Below, one piece after another: positions 1 to 5,455 of a DNA stretch of 15,700 bases. Each line of letters starts with the position of its first letter. The stretch's first letter is position 1. The position numbers and the translations under genes were made by a program. The DNA comes from DATKGL01 sp035510795. GTDB taxonomy: Bacteria > Patescibacteriota > Saccharimonadia > Saccharimonadales > UBA4665. The notes under the pieces are model-generated. The model saw only the letters and a program-made list of their open reading frames with translations. It was not told where the DNA came from and did no database searches. The stretch covers positions 1 to 15,700 of the forward strand of contig DATKGL010000018.1 of the NCBI GenBank assembly GCA_035510795.1. Reading direction: 5' to 3'.

Positions 1-125
1 AACCATCTAAGTTGCAAGATAAAATTAACATGTTATAGCTAAGAAGTAAATTGCTTATGCAATGTACGGCAAGTTTGTTGTTGTGGCGTGCCACCAATTA
101 GGTTTTGGCCTTGTTCAAAACTAAT

Positions 126-236
126 AGCCAAAGCATCAAGAGAGCATATCTTATACTAATAGAGCCTTTACTTTTGCCATTGACGAAGGGTCAATAGTAA
201 GACTAAGAGTTCGAAAATCCGACCATAGCCCCAGCC
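126..236 (+). repeat. Direct repeat, copy 1 (~110 bp)
   Basis: This stretch recurs at 452-565 with about five substitutions and a short variable patch near its left end (137-143 versus 463-470). Both copies begin AGCCAAAGCAT and end at CCGACCATAGCC followed by C/T and AGCCA. It shows no coding logic. Its right-hand end (210-255) also resembles a third, more diverged copy at 2551-2598. I do not recognise the family. Confidence 0.85.
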
Positions 237-268
237 AAAGCATAAGCAATATAAAATCTTTTACGAAC

Positions 269-277
269 TGGTATAAT
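269..277 (+). promoter_or_regulatory. Extended -10 promoter candidate
   Basis: TGGTATAAT is a perfect TGn-TATAAT extended -10. No good -35 is visible. Predicted start of transcription is near 284, about 14 bases before the ATG at 298. Confidence 0.4.
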
Positions 278-297
278 TTTTTTAATGTACTCAAAAT

Positions 298-423
298 ATG
301 AAAGAACACTACAGTTTATATCATTTATCGTTTTACTATTTTTTGGTCCTCCTGGTTGGGCGTGTATATACCTTCTTAACGAAAAATGGAATCCAAAACC
401 TAAAAAGTAAAATAGGTGGCTAA
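298..423 (+). CDS. Possible small hydrophobic protein, 41 aa
   Basis: The ORF encodes 41 residues with an aromatic and leucine-rich stretch (about residues 6-27, including FYYFLVLLVG) that could form one membrane helix, followed by a basic, polar tail. It lies between the two direct repeats and sits behind an extended -10 box. There is no obvious Shine-Dalgarno before the ATG. I recognise no family. It could be chance, a toxin-like small membrane peptide, or a leftover of a larger gene. The case rests only on the promoter and the hydrophobic profile. Confidence 0.25.
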   Translation: MKEHYSLYHLSFYYFLVLLVGRVYTFLTKNGIQNLKSKIGG

Positions 424-451
424 ATTAGTTCGAGAATCGTTAACCACGGCC

Positions 452-565
452 AGCCAAAGCATTAATAAAAGCATATCTTATACTAATAGAGCCTTTACTC
501 TTGCCATTGACGAAGGGTCAATAGTAAGACTAATAGTTCGAAGATCCGACCATAGCCCTAGCCAG
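452..565 (+). repeat. Direct repeat, copy 2 (~110 bp)
   Basis: Near-identical to 126-236. Its right end (about 553-565) coincides with the point where recognisable IS3 orfB sequence stops on the minus strand, so the repeat, or a deletion ending in it, marks the truncation of the insertion sequence. Confidence 0.85.
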
Positions 566-743
566 CCTGCGGACGCCATAAAAGGGATGTGCCTGGTGAG
601 CGTCGGTGAGTAGCCGGATAGCCACTGTATCTGCCCGGCTTTGAGTAGTCGCTGGTCAGTACCAGCCAGTCCGGTCGATACCGAGTACCCGGGCATAGTG
701 GGTAAGCCATCCCGGATCGACCTCATCCAGGATGGCTAGCTTT
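530..743 (-). pseudogene. IS3 orfB transposase remnant
   Basis: In the -1 frame relative to orfA the minus strand gives KKLAILDEVDPGWL then a stretch ending in GIDRTGWY, a TGA stop (656-658), and then, still in the same frame, PATTQSRAD and HPFYGVRRLARAM. The YGVRRLA segment is characteristic of the N-terminal part of IS3 OrfB. After about position 553 the reading enters direct repeat copy 2 and hits a stop at 530-532. The integrase core with its D, D and E residues is missing. The -1 frame fits the usual programmed frameshift of IS3 elements; an A-rich stretch (AAAAAG) lies at the end of orfA. One in-frame stop plus loss of the 3' end make this a pseudogene. Confidence 0.7.
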
Positions 744-993
744 TTGACTTTTGCATTTCAGCAGTGGCTCGACCGAGCAGTCTATACAGCTGTTCGTTCT
801 CTTTCTTGAGCCGATTGTTTTCCAAGATGAGGTTACGGTTACCATCGACCACACCTTCCCGTAGCCAGGTGTAGATGCTCTTAGTACTGATTCCGTACTG
901 CGTGGATACGTCCACAACTCGCATGCCTTCGTCACGAACTTTAGCTACAATCTCAGCCTTTAGCTTCGGATCAACGGGTATTTCTTTTGCCAT
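736..993 (-). CDS. IS3-family transposase OrfA
   Basis: This 85-residue protein has the normal size and layout of an IS3 OrfA. Residues 9-50 form a helix-turn-helix of the transposase_8 type, with the motif YGISTKSIYTWL as the turn and recognition helix, binding the ends of the element. Residues 54-80 (NLILENNRLKKENEQLYRLL) form a leucine-zipper-like coiled coil for oligomerisation. A good ribosome-binding site, AGGAG, sits 8 bases before the ATG. The gene is intact, but its partner orfB is broken, so at most it can act as a repressor or DNA-binding remnant. Identification to family level is firm; subgroup was not determined. Confidence 0.85.
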   Translation of the reverse strand: MAKEIPVDPKLKAEIVAKVRDEGMRVVDVSTQYGISTKSIYTWLREGVVDGNRNLILENNRLKKENEQLYRLLGRATAEMQKSKS

Positions 994-1071
994 TACTTAA
1001 TCTCCTCATTTAAACCAATGTTTAGTCCTTTCTAGACTAGACTAGTTGTTGATTATATTGGGAGCCTGACA

Positions 1072-1183
1072 TAGGGCTAACGGTCTATGGATATGGGGTC
1101 TGTACCGCTTCCATTTACTAACTGGTCTAAGTAAGTCAAGCCGCTTCAGGACTCGCTTAACACTAGATAAACTTACGCCAATA
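1072..1183. other. Intergenic stretch beside the IS end
   Basis: This AT-moderate stretch separates the presumed IS end from the promoter at 1184. No ORF, hairpin or repeat in it could be supported. Confidence 0.4.
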
Positions 1184-1212
1184 TTGACATTAGACTAAGC
1201 TTATGCTAAAAT
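1184..1212 (+). promoter_or_regulatory. Strong sigma-70 type promoter
   Basis: TTGACA (1184-1189), exactly 17 bases, then TAAAAT (1207-1212). Predicted transcription start is near 1219. The ATG at 1203 lies inside this promoter, which argues that translation of the following gene begins at 1239 instead. Confidence 0.65.
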
Positions 1213-1238
1213 ATCCGAGTAAAAAAGTTTACTATCAG

Positions 1239-1943
1239 ATGAGTAGATCACACAATTCACATCCATTTAAAGTTATTGCCGCTGGTTTAGTGGCCAGTGG
1301 GGCTGCTCACGTCGGTGCTCTAGAGACTACCGACCAGACCAGAATCGCTAAAGCTCCAACAGCTATTAATGTACCTGCGCCAGAGACTTTTGTGCAGTTC
1401 GCCAAAAAAATGGAAAGCTTAAGACTGAATCTTGGGAAAACCGCCCATTACGCTGCGTCGGTGTTTGAAAAGACGACTATGTTGTCTGTTCCGGGCGGTG
1501 AACATGTTGCAGTGTCGCTGTATTCTCATAAAAACAACTTTGCTCCGGAAAACCTATTTGCTATCGATGAATCCATCTGGTCGAAAGGGACAGACCCAAA
1601 GCGCATGTATGCAATTCCATTTCGGACCTATTCATTTAACAGCGACATTGAATCTATTGTAGCTAAAAACAACAAACCCGGTCCTGATGCTCAGGTTACT
1701 TATAATAAAATAACAAAACAGTATACGCCGATGCCTAATCCTAACAACACCGTTTACTTCGACTTCAACGGACCTTACATGTCGGAAGACATCGTTACCA
1801 AGCCACCGATAATAAAAGAAGACCCTGCCGAATCGGCTAAAGAAACGGCTGAGTTGCAGGCTGAAACCTATAGAACTGCTCAAAAGGCTACTGAGGGCCA
1901 ACCAATCCCTGCCTACCCCGAGATTCACGTCCCTGGTTTATAA
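1239..1943 (+). CDS. Predicted secreted protein of unknown function
   Basis: I recognise no family. From the ATG at 1239 it has 234 residues and starts with a signal-peptide-like segment: a short basic N-region (SRSHNSHPFK), a hydrophobic core (VIAAGLVASGAAHVGA) and small residues suited to cleavage near residue 27. The rest is polar, has no cysteine, and ends in a proline-rich and Glu/Ala-rich tail (about residues 185-234). The ORF is open back to an ATG at 1203, but that codon overlaps the -10 box, so 1239 was chosen although its ribosome-binding site is weak. It stands alone, transcribed from its own promoter, next to IS debris. An exported or surface-associated protein is the inference; the lack of a lipobox cysteine argues against a lipoprotein. 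Confidence 0.7.
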   Translation: MSRSHNSHPFKVIAAGLVASGAAHVGALETTDQTRIAKAPTAINVPAPETFVQFAKKMESLRLNLGKTAHYAASVFEKTTMLSVPGGEHVAVSLYSHKNNFAPENLFAIDESIWSKGTDPKRMYAIPFRTYSFNSDIESIVAKNNKPGPDAQVTYNKITKQYTPMPNPNNTVYFDFNGPYMSEDIVTKPPIIKEDPAESAKETAELQAETYRTAQKATEGQPIPAYPEIHVPGL

Positions 1944-2164
1944 GCCAACTGGTGGATAATGCCACACTAATAAGCGTATTAATACAAGCGAAGTAGTTAA
2001 CGGCCCCAACAATCCCAATAAAAAGTCCCAGCTTAATTAATGCCTAAGCCGAGACAGTTGGCAGCTAGCGGCGGAGCCGAGATAACTACTTAAGAAACTT
2101 CGCCTACGATGCCCAGCCTAGGCACAGACTCTGTTTTATATTTAAAAGTCACCGACCAATATTA
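1944..2164. other. Intergenic stretch, no gene seen
   Basis: No convincing ORF, RNA gene or terminator was found between the secreted protein and the promoter of the next gene. The sequence contains imperfect short GC-rich inverted segments but none with a following T run. Confidence 0.4.
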
Positions 2165-2192
2165 TTGCAATGGCTACGCTAAGGGTCATAAT
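2165..2192 (+). promoter_or_regulatory. Promoter candidate, TTGCAA/CATAAT
   Basis: TTGCAA (2165-2170), 16 bases, CATAAT (2187-2192). It precedes the gene at 2217, with AGGAG (2207-2211) as ribosome-binding site. The TTGCAA -35 form recurs at 13479 and 13636. Confidence 0.5.
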
Positions 2193-2216
2193 CCGTAATG
2201 TAAATCAGGAGTTAAT

Positions 2217-2513
2217 ATGTGGCAATTATATGTATTTAGCTTTTTAGCGGGTCTGTTTGCAGCAAACGGAACCCCGCATTTTATTAAGGGTGTCATGGGA
2301 CAAAAACACCAAACCCCATTCGGCAAGCCTTCGTCGGCCGTAGTTAATGTATGCTGGGGGTGGATTAATCTTGTAGTAGCTGCTATTTTTCTTCACTTCG
2401 GCCATGTGCGCGCTCACGAGTACAGAGCTTTTGCGCTATTGGCTGTAGGAGCACTGCTCATGAGCCTGTTCTTGGCTGTGGTCTGGTCTAAGCGCCCAGA
2501 ATACAATAAATAA
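2217..2513 (+). CDS. Conserved small integral membrane protein, 98 aa
   Basis: The protein has three probable membrane helices: residues 3-19, about 42-62 (VVNVCWGWINLVVAAIFL region) and 70-90. Between the first and second lies a conserved-looking loop, GTPHFIKGVMGQKHQTPFGKPSS. From memory this loop with following WGWxN is a signature of an uncharacterised family found in Saccharibacteria, actinobacteria and some other bacteria; no function is known to me. The start is fixed by an AGGAG five bases before the ATG. It appears monocistronic. A transport or metal role could be imagined from the histidines, but nothing in the sequence proves it. Confidence 0.8.
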   Translation: MWQLYVFSFLAGLFAANGTPHFIKGVMGQKHQTPFGKPSSAVVNVCWGWINLVVAAIFLHFGHVRAHEYRAFALLAVGALLMSLFLAVVWSKRPEYNK

Positions 2514-2550
2514 CCTCGTGCCTATATCTGAACACCCCTGAGATTAATGA

Positions 2551-2598
2551 TTCGGAATGCCGACTCCAGCTCCAGCCAAACATAAGCACTATAATCGT
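2551..2598 (+). repeat. Diverged partial copy of the dispersed repeat
   Basis: Resembles the right end of copy 1 and its flank (210-255): both have TTCG, then CCGAC, a CCAGCC run and AGCCAAA(G)CATAAGCAnTATAA. Copy 2 lacks the last part, so this copy defines a unit that extends past the 452-565 repeat. Lies in the intergenic space after the 98-residue membrane protein. Confidence 0.5.
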
Positions 2599-2664
2599 AT
2601 CTACTTATAGTGAAAAGGCTGGAACCGGCCTGCTCAGTCAGGAACAGTTCCCTAATCGGATAAA

Positions 2665-2700
2665 TTAAAAACAGCACCGCTTGAAAAGACGGTGCTGTTT
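2665..2700 (-). terminator. Rho-independent terminator of the 2715-2897 gene
   Basis: Perfect 11-bp stem AAACAGCACCG (2669-2679) with CGGTGCTGTTT (2690-2700) around a 10-base loop. On the minus strand the stem is followed by TTTTAATTTA (2670 downward), as expected 15 bases after the stop codon. On the plus strand only three T follow, so any effect on plus-strand transcripts would be weaker. Confidence 0.85.
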
Positions 2701-2714
2701 ACTGGTGGGAAGCG

Positions 2715-2897
2715 TTACTTCCAACCGAAGGCTTGGCTCAAAATCCAGAGCGTAGCCGCAACGGAAATGAAGAACAGGCCTAGACCAGTAGGGCTACCCC
2801 AACTGAACCATGAACCCCATGCTCTCCAATTCTTCATATGCTTGTCATGCTGTTCAAGCCAATCATATTCAGATTTTTTATTGGGCTTTTCGTCCAT
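2715..2897 (-). CDS. Small tail-anchored membrane protein, 60 aa
   Basis: The protein has a charged, hydrophilic N-terminal half (MDEKPNKKSEYDWLEQHDKH), a Trp/Gly-rich linker (NWRAWGSWFSWGSPTGLG) and one C-terminal membrane helix at about residues 40-57 (LFFISVAATLWILSQAFGW). The ATG at 2897 was chosen because AAAGGTG lies 6 bases upstream; a GTG three codons earlier is part of that ribosome-binding site. The gene stands alone and is followed directly by a strong terminator, which supports it being expressed. I know no family or function. Confidence 0.7.
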   Translation of the reverse strand: MDEKPNKKSEYDWLEQHDKHMKNWRAWGSWFSWGSPTGLGLFFISVAATLWILSQAFGWK

Positions 2898-3122
2898 ATA
2901 TTTCACCTTTATTTGAATTTATGTAAAAACCAGCACCATCGACCTTCATTGCTAGCTACTCTTAGGTGAAAACCACATTCCCTTTGTGTCATGAGATTTG
3001 ACAGGGTTGTTGCTAGGTGGATTTATATCAGTTTTATTGTAGCATGTCTGAAGAGTGCAGTTCTAACACTGAACAATATGGGCTGCCATGTCCTTTTGTA
3101 TCTGTTAAATTTTACCAGCATG

Positions 3123-3149
3123 TTGCATGTTAGAACCTGGGTATATACT
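3123..3149 (+). promoter_or_regulatory. Promoter of the ABC-2 transporter operon
   Basis: TTGCAT (3123-3128), 15 bases, TATACT (3144-3149). The ATG at 3160 begins 10 bases after the -10 box and no Shine-Dalgarno is present, so the transcript would be leaderless or have only a few bases of leader. Confidence 0.5.
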
Positions 3150-3159
3150 GTCATTAATA

Positions 3160-4101
3160 ATGCCGTCTCTAGACAACAAAGGTCTAACTAATAACGTTAT
3201 AGACGTCCAATCATTCGCAATGAATTTCGGACGCAAGGAAGTTATTAAAGACTTGTCGTTTAACGTTAAAGGCGGAGAAGTGTTTGGCTTCTTGGGCGCT
3301 AACGGCGCCGGTAAGACAACAACTATTCGGGCATTACTTGGCTTATATGAACCGTCTGGCGGCACGTTGCACATAAATGGCAAAAGATACAACCCGACCA
3401 TGTCGGCCACTATCGGTTACTTGCCTGAAGAACGCGGGCTATATCGCAATGAACCAGTTATAAACACCATGGTATATTTTGCCGTGCTGCATGGACTCAG
3501 CGAGAGTGAAGCGCAAAAACGAGCAGTTGCATACCTTAAACGAGTTGGATTGGCCGACAAAGCTAACGAACGCTTGGTTAAGCTATCTGGCGGGCAGCAG
3601 CAAAAAATCCAAATCGGCGTTACTATTCTGCATGAACCCAGTCTCATGATTTTAGATGAGCCGACCGAAGCGCTTGATCCTGTTAATCGCTCGTTGCTTA
3701 TGGATATAATTAACGATCGCCGAACAGAAGGCGCAACTGTCATGCTAGTTACCCACCGTATGGATGAGGTAGAGCAACTGTGTGACCGCATTTTATTGCT
3801 AAAAGATGGCTCAGCGGCGCTGTACGGTAAAATTGACGATGTTAAAGAACAGTTCGGCTCACAAATCATCGCTTTAAATTACAGTGGTAAACTGCCGGCA
3901 AATGACAAACTATACAAAGTAACAAAACGGTTGCCTCACTCTGCCGAGTTAGCTTGGCATAAAAACATTACCACCGACGAAGTGCTCCATTTTCTAGCTA
4001 ACCAGCACGATCTACATCTAACAACCTTTGAAGTCCGTCGGCCGAGTCTTAACGATATTTTTCTTGAACTATACAAAGACCAAGGAACAAACGATGTCTA
4101 A
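3160..4101 (+). CDS. ABC-2 type transporter ATPase (NatA/YhaQ-like)
   Basis: This 313-residue ATPase powers the permease encoded next. Visible motifs: Walker A GANGAGKTT (46-54), the region GYLPEERGLY (86-95), where Glu replaces the usual Q-loop Gln as is common in this subfamily, signature LSGGQ (142-146), Walker B LMILDE (162-167), D-loop EALDP and H-loop His199 (VTHRMDE). Residues 225-313 match the C-terminal extension seen in YhaQ/NatA-type ATPases (DUF4162-like), ending in the typical PSLNDIFLELY. The start at 3160 keeps the complete ABC domain and follows the promoter closely; an in-frame ATG at 3127 lies in the -35 box. Its stop overlaps the permease start by 8 bases. The substrate (sodium, peptide or drug in relatives) cannot be told. 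Confidence 0.9.
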   Translation: MPSLDNKGLTNNVIDVQSFAMNFGRKEVIKDLSFNVKGGEVFGFLGANGAGKTTTIRALLGLYEPSGGTLHINGKRYNPTMSATIGYLPEERGLYRNEPVINTMVYFAVLHGLSESEAQKRAVAYLKRVGLADKANERLVKLSGGQQQKIQIGVTILHEPSLMILDEPTEALDPVNRSLLMDIINDRRTEGATVMLVTHRMDEVEQLCDRILLLKDGSAALYGKIDDVKEQFGSQIIALNYSGKLPANDKLYKVTKRLPHSAELAWHKNITTDEVLHFLANQHDLHLTTFEVRRPSLNDIFLELYKDQGTNDV

Positions 4102-5323
4102 ATTAAGGACTGTTGTTGGTTTTGAGGTGCGCCGCAATCTTAAGAAGAAGACTTTTTGGTATACAACTCTTGCTTTGCCGGTAATTATAATCGCTGTTTT
4201 TGCCATTACCCACGCGTCTAGCAATCATGCCAGTAACAGCACCCAACAACAAACTTCATCTTATTCAAAAACTGCTAAGTTGGCCGTGCTAGATGAAACA
4301 GGGTTAATTAATAAACGAGGGCTAATTAGCCAACATATTATTGTCGAGCCAAATGAACAAGCAGGTATTGACGGCGTAAAAGACGGGAAACTAACCGCCT
4401 TCTTTTATTATCCAAAGAATGTAGCTAAAGCCGGCATACAAGTATACGCGCAAGACCAAGGCATAACCTTTACGCCGCCTTATAATGCGCTAGCATCACA
4501 GCTGTTAAGCCAAAGTGCAGTTACCAAAGTAAGCGCAGCCACCCATGACTCTGAAGCCGTCCAGATTTTTCAAAAAAGCCCTGGCGTTACTGCCACAACC
4601 TACAAAAATGGGACTGAGACAAATAGTTTAGCCGGTATCGTGGCTCCAATAATATTCTTTGCTATCTTTTTGTTCTTTGTGGTAATGCTATCATACTTCA
4701 TGATATCCGCTACAACAGAGGAAAAAGAAAATCGGGTTGCCGAGATATTACTAACTACCATTAAGTCGCGTAGTTTAATAATAGGTAAAATCTTATCGAT
4801 TCTTGTCCTAGGAATTGTGCAGATAGTAATAATTATCGTACCTCTTATAATTGCTTATGCTCTGTTCCACAGCCACATCAGCTTACCGGGCGGCGTATCG
4901 TTAAGCCATATTCCTCTTGTCGCAAAAGCCATAATTATAGGGGCGTCGGTTTTATTACTAGGTCTAGTTATGTTTACTGGCATACTAGTGGGTTTTGGCT
5001 CTCTGTTCCCAAGTGCCCAAGAAGCTAGCCGATACTTAGGGCTAGTCATTCTTTCGGCTTTTATACCTCTTTACGCCATAGGCTACGTCGTAGGCTCACC
5101 CCACGCCTTGATAGTCACGATCTTCACCTATTTCCCGCTAACAGCGCCCTCGACCGTGTTACTTAGAAACGCAGTCGGCACACTTTCAACAGGAGAGGCT
5201 TTCGGCGCATTAGCTATATTGCTGGTGACTGCCACATTATCGATTTTGTTTGCCGTTCGCGCCTTCAACTATGGCGCAATGGCATACACTAGACGTATTA
5301 GTATCAAAGAACTATTTCAATAA
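4094..5323 (+). CDS. ABC-2 type transporter permease (NatB/YhaP-like)
   Basis: This 409-residue membrane protein partners the ATPase upstream. Helix 1 spans about 22-40; an extracytoplasmic domain of ~140 residues follows (about 41-180); five more helices lie near 181-205, 228-258, 276-303, 316-334 and 371-390. The cytoplasmic segment TTEEKENRVAEILLTTIKS (207-225) is the conserved coupling region of this family. Start chosen at 4094 because it has AAGGA upstream and overlaps the ATPase stop (ATGTCTAA), implying translational coupling; the open frame back to 4028 lies inside the ATPase gene. Family architecture indicates export; possible roles include sodium or antimicrobial extrusion, but the substrate is unknown. 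Confidence 0.9.
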   Translation: MSKLRTVVGFEVRRNLKKKTFWYTTLALPVIIIAVFAITHASSNHASNSTQQQTSSYSKTAKLAVLDETGLINKRGLISQHIIVEPNEQAGIDGVKDGKLTAFFYYPKNVAKAGIQVYAQDQGITFTPPYNALASQLLSQSAVTKVSAATHDSEAVQIFQKSPGVTATTYKNGTETNSLAGIVAPIIFFAIFLFFVVMLSYFMISATTEEKENRVAEILLTTIKSRSLIIGKILSILVLGIVQIVIIIVPLIIAYALFHSHISLPGGVSLSHIPLVAKAIIIGASVLLLGLVMFTGILVGFGSLFPSAQEASRYLGLVILSAFIPLYAIGYVVGSPHALIVTIFTYFPLTAPSTVLLRNAVGTLSTGEAFGALAILLVTATLSILFAVRAFNYGAMAYTRRISIKELFQ

Positions 5324-5383
5324 GCACAAGTTGCGGCTTGTTGAAAATAAATAAATCGAGCTTTAACACAAAACAATATGGCT

Positions 5384-5405
5384 AGCCAAAATATAAACAC
5401 TAAAT
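5384..5405 (+). repeat. Short dispersed motif copy
   Basis: AGCCAAAATATAAACACTAA resembles AGCCAAAGCATAAGCAATA at 234 and AGCCAAACATAAGCACTA at 2574. It lies between two convergent transporter operons. Short enough that chance cannot be excluded. Confidence 0.3.
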
Positions 5406-5455
5406 GACCATTTTAAGTTTTGCATATATTAGTTCTACCGAATAATAGACCCTGT

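Larger units (their letters stand above)
237..451. other. Spacer between the two direct repeats
   Basis: About 215 bases separate the repeats. It holds an extended -10 box (269-277) and a 41-codon ORF (298-423). No inverted repeats or transposase motifs were seen at its ends, so it does not look like an intact mobile element. It may be what lay inside a duplicated unit. Confidence 0.5.
530..1071 (-). mobile_element. Truncated IS3-family insertion sequence
   Basis: The minus strand holds an IS3-type arrangement: a short helix-turn-helix orfA (736-993) and, in the -1 frame, the beginning of orfB (from about 743 down to 553). The catalytic DDE part of orfB is absent, so the element cannot move by itself. 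The outer left end may be at 1071, where the minus strand reads TGTCAGGCTCCC, a plausible IS3 TG-type terminus. The matching right terminus is missing, so that boundary is inferred only. Confidence 0.7.

Noticed and set aside
201..222. GTTCGAAAATCC resembling a tRNA T-arm
   Set aside because: No flanking stems, anticodon arm or acceptor pairing could be drawn, and the duplicate at 532-550 changes the would-be stem.
656..658. In-frame TGA in orfB as a recoded Gly or Trp codon
   Set aside because: TGA at 7483-7485 appears to end the exporter subunit in an ATGA overlap, and orfB is also truncated; decay is simpler than recoding.
478..726. 82-codon minus-strand ORF starting MRSIRDGLPTM
   Set aside because: It is out of frame with the recognisable orfB translation (DEVDPGWL, YGVRRLA), so it is a shadow of the IS remnant.
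2991..3191. 66-codon plus-strand ORF before the ABC-2 ATPase
   Set aside because: It covers the promoter and overlaps the ATPase start in another frame, has no ribosome-binding site and an unconvincing composition.
5324..5350. Imperfect hairpin (ACAAG-TTGCGG-CTTGT with outer TTCAA/TTGAA) after the ABC-2 permease
   Set aside because: Short stem, large bulge and no T run; not enough to call a terminator.
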